Below are positions 8,001-13,978 of a DNA stretch of 17,238 nucleotides, piece after piece. The DNA is taken from the NCBI GenBank assembly GCA_934101115.1, contig CAKOPW010000022.1, positions 1 through 17,238 of the forward strand. The letters run 5' to 3'. The position numbers were made by a program, and so were the translations under genes. The stretch's first letter is position 1; the number at the start of each line of letters is the position of its first letter. The notes beneath the pieces were generated by a model. That model ran no database searches. It had not been told where the DNA came from and worked only from the letters and a program-made list of their open reading frames with translations. The stretch comes from an uncultured Bacilli bacterium (lineage in GTDB: Bacteria; Bacillota_I; Bacilli_A; RF39; UBA660).

Positions 8001-8827
8001 CAAGTTCTGGTTCAACTTTAACTGATGAACAATTAAGTATGATCACTTCTCAAGCAAAAGGTTTAGTTTCTTCATCATTTACTGAAGAATATAAAAATAA
8101 TATAGCAGCTTCTGCTTGGAAAGAAGTTGAATCAAGTCTTGATCCAAACGATCAATATGTTGTAGGAAAAGTAACTGAATATTCAACAAACATAATGATG
8201 ACTTATCTAGAAAGTATTGGAGAAATCCAAGAATATGGACGTTGTAGTGCTCTAGGAACTTCTGCTAATACTGATCAAGCATGTATTACATTATTTACAA
8301 AAATAAAACCAATGCAAGAGGCTTTACAAGTTAACAATGCTGCTTTAGCTTCAAGTGTTTCATCATATGTAGCTGAAAATGTTTCTAAATCTGTTGCTGT
8401 AAAAGTTGCTCAAGAAAGCGCTTTAAAAACAACTGAGACTTTAGCACCAACACTTGCAAGCAATGTTGCTGATCAAGTAAAAGATGCATCTATTGAGTCA
8501 TTAAAAACTTTATATGCTGGAATCTCTACATTAGATTCAGGAATTTCTGAATTATCTGCTGGTATTTCAAAATATAATGAAGAAGGAATTACTAAGATTA
8601 CTAACATAATTGGTGGAGATGTAAAAACAACAACTAACAAAGTAAAAAGTATCGTTAAACTTGGAGAAAATTATAAATCAGTAAACTCTAAATCATTAAA
8701 TTCAACTGATGAAACAAGAATGATTTTAGTAGTAGATGGTAAAAAATATGAAGCTCCAAAAGAAAATACACAAAAGACAACTAAAAAAGTATCATTCTTC
8801 CAAAGAATAAAAAACTTGTTTAAATAG
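5078..8827 (+). CDS. MMPL/RND-family exporter fused to YhgE/Pip-like exported domain
   Basis: A 1249-residue membrane protein. Residues 1-680 are a complete MMPL/RND transporter: TM1 (about 13-32), outer loop (33-170), a five-helix bundle (about 173-325, with LGVTTDFSIFLYHSYE as the TM4 charged motif and SSLTTVAGF), TM7 (about 348-368), a second outer loop, then the matching second bundle (LGATIDYAILLTSSYL; GLCFFAATFGVG; VLPSILLIFDSLI). Such proteins export lipids or hydrophobic compounds using the proton gradient. The charged stretch KTTKGCNN follows, then M687 opens a full Sec signal peptide (basic KKNNKK, core 694-709, predicted cut after TYA at 714). The 535-residue remainder is beta-rich, then coiled-coil, with a YhgE/Pip-like LDSGISELSAGISKYNE segment and two cysteines (near RCSALG and QACITLF). 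It ends in basic KNLFK with no C-terminal anchor. GGAGG (5066-5070) supports the start. In relatives I recall these parts as separate adjacent genes. TetR control is likely. Confidence 0.88.
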   Translation: MDKMSELICKHKKLILIISVLLLVLSFIGNYLTKINYDILVYLPKDIETIKGQDILTDDFDMGSYSVAVANNLSSKDLLDLEEKIKDVDGVNQVMSIYDAIGTVIPISMLPSEITEKLHKDNTDMLFITFYGSTSSEETIDAVKEIRNISQEKIKLGGMSSMVLDTMELSNKEILIYIVIAVILCIVVLELSLDSYMVPIFLLLNIGCAIMYNLGTNIFLGEISYITKALVAVLQLGVTTDFSIFLYHSYESKKKIFKTKEEAMKEAIKETFTSVIGSSLTTVAGFLVLCTMKLTLGRDLGIVMAKGVILGVISVLTLFPSLLLVFDSLIEKTKHKSLNLKFEGLNKFIVKHHVALFIIFLLVSIPAYLGYKNVEVYYKMDSSLPETLESISTNTELKEKFNIVSPEIILVDTSLKNDDVAKMLDEIKNVDGIDFVLSFNELKEHGLTENMLSDDLVKMFKNDKYEMVLINSLYEVASDELNNQVDVINGIVKKYDDNIIVAGEGPLMKDLIKISDTDFNNVNSSSIVCILLILFIVLKSFSLPILLICAIESAIFINMSISYFGGVVLPFVAPIVLGTIQLGATIDYAILLTSSYLKLRREGVDKKEAALQTLNYNGRSILVSGLCFFAATFGVGVYSQLEMVGSLCTLISRGAIVSMIVVITVLPSILLIFDSLIMKTTKGCNNMKKNNKKVIASVCALSFMLLSVPTNTYALSRIETVYGKLDSNGNYSSVLVNEHLKNDTSLKTIEDYTELSEILNINGNETLNVNGNKLTVEANGKDIYYQGVYNKSLPINMEITYKLNGEKMSVDDMLGKSGKVEISIKYKNTDKHIVKVNGKNETLYTPFVVTFGTIINDGTNIEVENGKVISNGSKNVIGAIATPGLYESLDLSSLKNTDTIKITYETTCFELSSMYSVITPKLVDSSDLKIFDKLDTLYEKSNELKSNMDLIDTNTKKIKEGSSKIKNALSSSMNASSGSTLTDEQLSMITSQAKGLVSSSFTEEYKNNIAASAWKEVESSLDPNDQYVVGKVTEYSTNIMMTYLESIGEIQEYGRCSALGTSANTDQACITLFTKIKPMQEALQVNNAALASSVSSYVAENVSKSVAVKVAQESALKTTETLAPTLASNVADQVKDASIESLKTLYAGISTLDSGISELSAGISKYNEEGITKITNIIGGDVKTTTNKVKSIVKLGENYKSVNSKSLNSTDETRMILVVDGKKYEAPKENTQKTTKKVSFFQRIKNLFK
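7121..7138 (+). promoter_or_regulatory. Internal Shine-Dalgarno and in-frame start inside the MMPL fusion
   Basis: AAAGGA (7121-7126), nine bases, then ATG (7136-7138), which is codon 687 of the larger frame and the first codon of a perfect signal peptide. Spacing and sequence are as good as at the true starts in this window. The exported domain could therefore also be made alone as a 563-residue preprotein (7136-8827). Confidence 0.65.
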
Positions 8828-8853
8828 AAGTGTTAAAAAAACACTTCTTTTTT
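8827..8853 (+). terminator. Terminator after the MMPL fusion gene
   Basis: GAAGTGTT (8827-8834) and AACACTTC (8840-8847) form an 8-bp stem with a 5-A loop, followed by six T. It begins on the last base of the stop codon. Confidence 0.88.
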
Positions 8854-8861
8854 AATATAAT
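8833..8861 (+). promoter_or_regulatory. Promoter of a leaderless gene
   Basis: A perfect TATAAT (8856-8861) with TTAAAA (8833-8838) 17 bases upstream as a weak -35 lying inside the preceding terminator. The expected transcription start, about seven bases after the -10, falls on the ATG at 8867. Confidence 0.55.
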
Positions 8862-8866
8862 TTAGT

Positions 8867-9220
8867 ATGAATGAAGAAATAAATAGATTAAATTTTGAAA
8901 ATTTTATATGGATTGTATTTGCATCTCTTTGTCTTTTAAATATAAGAGGAGATAACTTAGAAATAGAGTCAATTGAAGAAAATAATGATTCTTTTCATAA
9001 TGAAGCAAATAAAGTTTTTGAATTTACTTTATCGATTACCTTCTTAATCTATATTTATTTTTTCTTAAGAAATTATCGAGCCTTAAAGAAAGCTCCACAA
9101 AATCAAAAAAGATTATATGAAATTAAAACGCTTGGAAGTATGCTTTTAATAGCTGGTATTATATGCTTAATATATTTTCAAAAGCGTCAAACTTCATTTG
9201 AAGGTTCACCAGCTTTATGA
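8867..9220 (+). CDS. Small membrane protein of unknown function
   Basis: A 117-residue protein with three hydrophobic segments: about 12-27 (NFIWIVFASLCLLNI), 51-67 (FTLSITFLIYIYFFLRN) and 89-104 (LGSMLLIAGIICLIYF). Between the first two lies an acidic outer or inner loop (NLEIESIEENNDS). I recall similar unnamed Firmicutes proteins beginning 'MN..INRLNF..FIW' and ending '..F.GSPA.', but know no function. There is no Shine-Dalgarno before the ATG; a TATAAT ends five bases upstream, so the mRNA is probably leaderless. The stop is TGA, which shows the standard code is used. The next gene starts 21 bases later and has no obvious promoter, so the two are likely an operon. Confidence 0.7.
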   Translation: MNEEINRLNFENFIWIVFASLCLLNIRGDNLEIESIEENNDSFHNEANKVFEFTLSITFLIYIYFFLRNYRALKKAPQNQKRLYEIKTLGSMLLIAGIICLIYFQKRQTSFEGSPAL

Positions 9221-9241
9221 TATTCTAATGATGGTGATATA

Positions 9242-9748
9242 ATGACGGATATCGAAATAGAAAATAAAATGAAAGAAATAACATATGGATGGGTTGATGT
9301 AAATGGTAATAAGCATAAAGATGTTGATGATTCTTATGCAACACTTTATCGTTTACAAGCTCCAGACTCTTTGCTTATTTCTAAATGTGGTGTATGTTGG
9401 GATCAAGTTGAACTTGAAAGATATTATTTTTCACTTTCTGACTATGAGTTTAAAACATATATAATCGTTTATTTTAAAGATGATACATATCCCTCACATA
9501 CTTTTTTAATTTATAAAAAAGAAAACAAGTATTATTGGTTAGAAAATGCTTATCAAAAATACATTGGAATTCATGAGTACTCAAGCTTAAATGAAGCTTT
9601 AACGGATGTTAAAGAAAAATTCATTTTAGATCTTAATTCTTCATTTGATTCAGACTATTTAAAAATATATGAATATACAACTCCAAATTTTAATATAACA
9701 GCTGATGAATTCTTCAAAGAAACTACTATAAATCCAGTAAATATTTAG
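9242..9748 (+). CDS. Transglutaminase-like Cys/His fold protein
   Basis: A 168-residue cytosolic protein. The segment KCGVCWDQVELERYYF (48-63) places C52 at the start of a helix in the GxCxD context typical of transglutaminase-like cysteine hydrolases. H86 follows in a beta strand (YPSHTFLIYKK), and E101/N102 in the next strand (YYWLENAYQ), giving the Cys-His-acid order of that fold. This predicts a cysteine peptidase or amidase-type activity, but no substrate is known and a non-catalytic role is possible. It has no signal peptide or membrane segment. GGTGAT (9233-9238) lies three bases before the ATG, the same arrangement as at 3674-3680. It is probably co-transcribed with the small membrane protein upstream. 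No terminator hairpin follows, only a T-rich stretch at 9751-9756. Confidence 0.65.
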   Translation: MTDIEIENKMKEITYGWVDVNGNKHKDVDDSYATLYRLQAPDSLLISKCGVCWDQVELERYYFSLSDYEFKTYIIVYFKDDTYPSHTFLIYKKENKYYWLENAYQKYIGIHEYSSLNEALTDVKEKFILDLNSSFDSDYLKIYEYTTPNFNITADEFFKETTINPVNI

Positions 9749-9757
9749 CCTTTTTTC

Positions 9758-9786
9758 TTGTTAAATTACATATATTAATATATAAT
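9758..9786 (+). promoter_or_regulatory. Promoter of the tandem HD gene
   Basis: TTGTTA (9758-9763), a 17-base spacer, and a perfect TATAAT (9781-9786). The start would be near 9793, giving a leader of about 16 bases that carries GGAG (9796-9799). Confidence 0.75.
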
Positions 9787-9808
9787 ACATATCGCGGAGA
9801 TGAATAGA

Positions 9809-11359
9809 ATGAAAAAAATCAAAAATGTAGTAAATGTATTAAAGTTTTATATGGCAGTAAATAAATTAAAAGAAACAACTAAAGGAGAGAAAAGTCGTGC
9901 CGATAATGTTTTTGGAAGCAGTATCTTAGCAATTGCTTTCGATTCGGAATTCAATAATGCATCTAATTTAGTTAACATTATTAAAATGGAATTATTGTAT
10001 GAATTATCATATACTCCAGAATTTTTTGACATCATAGAAGATATGGAAAAAAGAAAAGAAATGGAAAATTTATTATTAGAGTTTAATGCTTGTAAATCAC
10101 CAGATGCAAATTTAGCTCATGAATATAAGTGTTTTGATACAACGCTTTCCAATATAGCAGCAAATGTAAAATCAATTGACGAGTTTGTAGATAAAGCTTT
10201 AACTAGTCTTTCGATAGATAAAGATAAGGAAAAATATATCAATATTTTAAGATTTTATTATTACAATTATACTTTGAGATCAAAAGTTCGTACAGGTTTG
10301 GATAATGAACATTGGAACATTGCTAGTGGAAACGAAAGAGTAGAGATGGTTTCTGATCATATCATTGGTACAATAGGTTTAGCATATGCATTTGGAAGTG
10401 AATTTAAATATGATTTTGATGTAGATGAAATCTTAAAAACTTTAATGATTCATGAAATAGGTGAAGCTATTATTGGGGATATTACTCCTTTTGATAATGT
10501 TTCTCTTGAACAAAAACATGAAATTGAACATAAGGCAATGCAAGAGATACTGGGAAACTTAAACAACCGTGACGAGTTATATCAAAGTTTATTAGATTTT
10601 GATGCTGGTACAAATCCAAAGGATGTTTTTGCAAAACATTGTGATAAATTAGATGCTGATCTTGAATCAAAAGTATATCAAGAAAAAGGATTTCATCACC
10701 TTTTAACTGATCAAGAAAATAATGTAGTTATGAAATCTTCAAAAGTGCAAAAGATGATTGAAGAAGGTTTAGCTACAACTGCCTTTGATATTTGGTTTTT
10801 ATATGATAAACATATTTATGAAGAAACTCCAGATATGAAAGAATTTTATGATGTTTTAAAATGTGCAAAAGATAATGAACTTTTAGATTTAAATAAGGAT
10901 GCAATAGTTGAAAAAATTGATTTAAATGATAAAGAATATGAATTATTATTAAATGAAATTGCTTTTGAAATAGATAGATTAAAGAAAAATAATTTTGTTG
11001 AAGCAATAACTATATCATTTCAACAAAATGACGACAAGGGAGTTATCATTATAAAAAGTGCTTGTACAGACATAAACTTAGAAGACTACTTTAAAGAACT
11101 AACTTCGTATTTTAATGCTAAAAACTTAACTAACATCAAGGTAGAATTTGTTTATAAACCAGTTACTAAACGTCCAAGCTATTTTTCAATGCCAAATGGT
11201 TTTAAAGAAGAAAAACAATCAACAATTATCTTTGACAGAAATGGTTTTTTAAAAGAAAATGAAATAGTTGGCTTTTACGATTCTGATGACCAAAAACCAA
11301 TGTTTACAGTAAGTTATAATCCGGAACTTGATAGAGAATTAAAACTTTTACAATCTTAA
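9809..11359 (+). CDS. Tandem HD-domain protein with degenerate first copy
   Basis: A 516-residue cytosolic protein. I start it at 9809 (MKKIKN), nine bases after GGAG; an ATG at 9800 abuts that RBS and is unlikely. The second half-domain is a YfbR-like HD hydrolase (5'-nucleotidase type): ERVEMVSDH with H184, MIHEIGEAIIGDITPFD with H215-E216, and AKHCDKLDADLE with D279. The family usually has HD at 215-216; this one has HE. The N-terminal half repeats it: AIAFDSEF matches AYAFGSEF, LLYELSYTPEFFDI matches MIHEIGEAIIGDI, and LLEFNACKSP with its downstream CFDTTL matches LLDFDAGTNP with KLDADL. In that copy the metal positions read N33, Y64-E65 and K107, so it cannot bind metal. Residues from about 365 to the end are an unrecognised alpha/beta domain (ITISFQQNDDKGVIIIKS). 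It may be a nucleotide phosphatase with a regulatory pseudo-domain. Confidence 0.72.
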   Translation: MKKIKNVVNVLKFYMAVNKLKETTKGEKSRADNVFGSSILAIAFDSEFNNASNLVNIIKMELLYELSYTPEFFDIIEDMEKRKEMENLLLEFNACKSPDANLAHEYKCFDTTLSNIAANVKSIDEFVDKALTSLSIDKDKEKYINILRFYYYNYTLRSKVRTGLDNEHWNIASGNERVEMVSDHIIGTIGLAYAFGSEFKYDFDVDEILKTLMIHEIGEAIIGDITPFDNVSLEQKHEIEHKAMQEILGNLNNRDELYQSLLDFDAGTNPKDVFAKHCDKLDADLESKVYQEKGFHHLLTDQENNVVMKSSKVQKMIEEGLATTAFDIWFLYDKHIYEETPDMKEFYDVLKCAKDNELLDLNKDAIVEKIDLNDKEYELLLNEIAFEIDRLKKNNFVEAITISFQQNDDKGVIIIKSACTDINLEDYFKELTSYFNAKNLTNIKVEFVYKPVTKRPSYFSMPNGFKEEKQSTIIFDRNGFLKENEIVGFYDSDDQKPMFTVSYNPELDRELKLLQS

Positions 11360-11377
11360 AAGATAATTCTCTTTTTT
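11333..11377 (+). terminator. Two-tier terminator overlapping the end of the tandem HD gene
   Basis: Outer arms AGAGAATTA (11333-11341) and TAATTCTCT (11364-11372); inner arms CTTTTA (11345-11350) and TAAAAG (11357-11362) around a 6-base loop; then a run of six T. The left outer arm lies within the last coding codons. Confidence 0.75.
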
Positions 11378-11398
11378 AATGTATTAAACTAGATATAA

Positions 11399-11407
11399 TG
11401 TTATAAT
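11399..11407 (+). promoter_or_regulatory. Extended -10 promoter of the radical SAM operon
   Basis: TGTTATAAT, a perfect -10 with the TGn extension, eight bases after another TATAAT at 11394-11399. No -35 is recognisable. It is the only promoter I can see for the five genes that follow. Confidence 0.5.
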
Positions 11408-11436
11408 TATATTATTAGATATGTAGGTGGTATTAA

Positions 11437-12063
11437 ATGGAAAAAAGAAAAGAAACGATTTTATTGGATATTGATGAAGTGCTTTGTTTTTCGGGATATT
11501 TAGAGATAGTAAATGAATTTTTGGGTACAGATTATACGATTGATGATTTTACTGATTATTATATAGATGAGGCTGCAATTCCTAAAGAAAAAATGGATGC
11601 ATTTTGTGAATTTATGAAAAATAAAGATCAATATGAAAATCCTATGTTTTTACCGTATGCAATTGAAGCAATAAAGAATTTAAGTAAATATTATAATATT
11701 TACCCTTTAAGTGATTGTCGTAATAACTTTGATTTAAAAAATTCAGGTAGAATATTTAAAGGTAAATTTGATCTTCTTTATAGAACTTTTTCTCAAGAAG
11801 AAATACCTTCAAAAAATTATATTTTTACTGGATCTAAAGGCTTATTTAAAGGTGATATTCAAATAGATGACTTATTAAGCAATCTTCAAGTTACAGATGC
11901 ATCAACAAAAATTCTTTTTCCTTCATATCATAATAAGGAAATAAGCGAAGAAACTTTAACGGAAAATGGTATTATTATGCCTACAAGAGATTGGCAAAAG
12001 GGCTGGGAAGAAACAGAAAAACTTCTTTTAAAAAGAGTAGAAATGAGAAAAAATCATGAATAA
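11437..12063 (+). CDS. HAD-family phosphatase, 5'(3')-deoxyribonucleotidase-like (NT5C)
   Basis: A 208-residue cytosolic HAD hydrolase. Motif I is DIDEVL (D11 nucleophile, D13 acid/base), motif II S92 in YPLSDCRN, motif III probably K134 in TGSKGLF, and motif IV D144-D145 in IQIDDLLSNL. The ending, a strand KILFPSYHN followed by MPTRDWQKGWEE, matches the 'IL..QPYN...V.nW.E' close of NT5C-type nucleotidases, which remove 5'-phosphates from nucleotides. The exact substrate is not deducible. The start is well supported by AGGTGG (11425-11430), six bases before the ATG. It is first in the operon, and its last eight bases overlap the next start, so translation is probably coupled. Its link to the radical SAM system is unclear: it may recycle a product or simply be a housekeeping passenger. 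Confidence 0.78.
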   Translation: MEKRKETILLDIDEVLCFSGYLEIVNEFLGTDYTIDDFTDYYIDEAAIPKEKMDAFCEFMKNKDQYENPMFLPYAIEAIKNLSKYYNIYPLSDCRNNFDLKNSGRIFKGKFDLLYRTFSQEEIPSKNYIFTGSKGLFKGDIQIDDLLSNLQVTDASTKILFPSYHNKEISEETLTENGIIMPTRDWQKGWEETEKLLLKRVEMRKNHE

Positions 12064-13978
12064 AAAATTAGGTTTAGTATTATTATCATTATTACCAAGT
12101 TTTGTATTTGCTTCCTCTAGTTCTTCTTTAAATTTTGGTGAAGCATTCTTAATAGAAAACTTTATGACAATTTTTATGAGTGTTTTTGTTATTTATCCAA
12201 TAGCTAAATATTGTTCTAAAGACGGAGATGTAAAATCTTTATTTATTAAATTATCAGTTATTAGATACGTTCTTTTAATATTTTTTGATTTGTTTATAAG
12301 TACTGATATAGCTTTATGGGATTTTATGTTTGTATTTATTGGAGCTTTTATAATTGTTCCAATAGTAGCAGTTGCAAATCGTAAAAATTCAACAATAACT
12401 GCAACACCAAACAATGTTTTTCAATCTAGCAACGTTAAACTTGCATGTGCAAATTGTAAAACAGAGATAGCCATAGATGATAAATTTTGTCCAAACTGTG
12501 GTATGGCAATAGCAGGAAATAATATAGAAGTTTCTGCCTATAAGAAAAATATTGTAACTCCAAATAATTTTGATTCCATTTATAGTAAAACTGAAGATCA
12601 AATGCTAGAAAGTTTCTTACAAGATGAAATGAAAAAAGCTAAAATTGACAGCAAAACAGACTTAATTCCAAAAGATGTTTTAAAAAGAAAAAATATAATG
12701 TTCATAATTCTTGGTTTATTAACATTTATTTTTATATCAATGATTTTCTTCCATGTTGGATTTATCTATTGTTTCATTGCTTTAATTATAATATTTATAT
12801 TTTATAAAAAAGCAAATTCTTATAATTTAATGAATTTCTTGAAAAAGGAAGTTAAATCAAGACCACAAGAGAATATCAGTAATATAGTCATGAATGTAAA
12901 ATTATCTTTTATTAAGGATAGTTCTAAAAATATTTTACTTGGTGGTTTTATAGCTGCTTTATTAGTTTCTTTAATCATTTATTTTAAACCACATATTTTA
13001 TATGAAAAATCTGAAAATGGATATACAGTTAGATTTTATACAATTGGTATAACTAATTTTACATCAGTTAATATTCCTGAAAAGTATAAAGGCGAAGATG
13101 TTGTTGGAGTGCGTGGTCAAGTATTTAAAAATATGTATACTTTAAGAACAGTAAAATTACCTAACACTATTACGGAAATTAGAGGTCAAGCATTTGAAAA
13201 TGATATATTGTTAAATGAAATAAATATACCAAATAATTTAACTTATTTAGGAGGAAGTGCTTTTAAGAAGTGTAAGTCACTTAAAACATTAACTCTTCCA
13301 GATACTTTAACATATATTGGTGGAGAAGCATTTAAAAACGCAACATCTCTAAAAAGTATAACTTTACCATCCAGCTTAAAAGAAATAAGAGGTAATACTT
13401 TTGAAAATGATAAAAATTTACAAGAAATAAAAATTCCGGATACAGTTACACGAATCGGTGGACATGCTTTTTATGGCTGTAAAAAACTAAGTAAAGTTGA
13501 ACTAAGTGAAAACAGTGAATTAAATGAAATAGGTTCATCAGCATTCAGATTGTGTGATTCACTTAAAGAAATAACTATACCATCACTTACTTCAGTAAAC
13601 TCTAGAGCATTCAAGGAAAGTCCAACAAAAGTTAAACGATTTGGCGAAATTGATTATGGATCTTTAGTTGATGAAAACAAACACGAATATAAAACATTTA
13701 TGTATATAAGAGTAGGAGAAACAGAAAAAATTTCTAGTTATCAAACTGATTCTAAAATGTATCAAACTGAAGCTACATTAACTTTAAAAAGTATCAATGT
13801 AACTGCAAGTGGAAGCGAATTTACTTTAGAGTATAAAGATTCAAAAACAACTAAAGAATTTAAATTAAACAAAACTGTATCAAATATGGAAATAAATGAT
13901 TCACTAGATGTTGAGGTTTCTGCAAGCTATAATTTTTCCTCATCAACAAGCATTTCCTTAAATGTATACTATGACTAG
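12056..13978 (+). CDS. Membrane protein with zinc ribbon and BspA-type leucine-rich repeats
   Basis: A 640-residue membrane protein not matching a named family. In order: a signal-like or first membrane segment (5-20, ending FVFASSSS), hydrophobic segments about 33-50, 63-82 and 89-107, a zinc ribbon with C131, C134, C145 and C148 (CANCKTEIAIDDKFCPNCG), a charged helical linker, membrane segments about 214-232, 234-250 and 292-310, eight repeats of about 23 residues (349-519), and a beta-rich C-terminal domain (about 545-640) with Ser/Thr-rich edges. By topology the repeats and C-terminal domain should be outside the cell, where BspA-type LRRs usually bind proteins or host molecules, and the zinc ribbon inside. 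The start overlaps the previous gene by eight bases and has only a weak GAG upstream, suggesting coupling. The end overlaps the radical SAM frame. Confidence 0.72.
   Translation: MNKKLGLVLLSLLPSFVFASSSSSLNFGEAFLIENFMTIFMSVFVIYPIAKYCSKDGDVKSLFIKLSVIRYVLLIFFDLFISTDIALWDFMFVFIGAFIIVPIVAVANRKNSTITATPNNVFQSSNVKLACANCKTEIAIDDKFCPNCGMAIAGNNIEVSAYKKNIVTPNNFDSIYSKTEDQMLESFLQDEMKKAKIDSKTDLIPKDVLKRKNIMFIILGLLTFIFISMIFFHVGFIYCFIALIIIFIFYKKANSYNLMNFLKKEVKSRPQENISNIVMNVKLSFIKDSSKNILLGGFIAALLVSLIIYFKPHILYEKSENGYTVRFYTIGITNFTSVNIPEKYKGEDVVGVRGQVFKNMYTLRTVKLPNTITEIRGQAFENDILLNEINIPNNLTYLGGSAFKKCKSLKTLTLPDTLTYIGGEAFKNATSLKSITLPSSLKEIRGNTFENDKNLQEIKIPDTVTRIGGHAFYGCKKLSKVELSENSELNEIGSSAFRLCDSLKEITIPSLTSVNSRAFKESPTKVKRFGEIDYGSLVDENKHEYKTFMYIRVGETEKISSYQTDSKMYQTEATLTLKSINVTASGSEFTLEYKDSKTTKEFKLNKTVSNMEINDSLDVEVSASYNFSSSTSISLNVYYD
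13100..13612 (+). repeat. Coding repeat: eight BspA-type (LRR_5) units
   Basis: Units of about 23 residues with the pattern (I/V/L)xx(I/L)(R/G)GxxFxxxxxLxx(I/L)x(I/L)Px. Examples are LTYIGGEAFKNATSLKSI, ITEIRGQAFENDILLNEI and VTRIGGHAFYGCKKLSKV. The sixth unit has a two-residue insertion (SENSE) and the last decays (SRAFKESPTKV). RG and GG alternate at the turn instead of the frequent IGD/IGE. Confidence 0.85.

Noticed and set aside
9800..9808. ATG at 9800 as start of the tandem HD protein
   Set aside because: It directly abuts the GGAG at 9796-9799 with no spacer; the ATG at 9809 has a nine-base spacer and a typical MKKIKN N-terminus.
12056..13978. Nucleotide repeats of the LRR region as a CRISPR array or tandem DNA repeat
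   Set aside because: Similarity is at the protein level only; the units are coding, diverged in DNA, and have no spacers.
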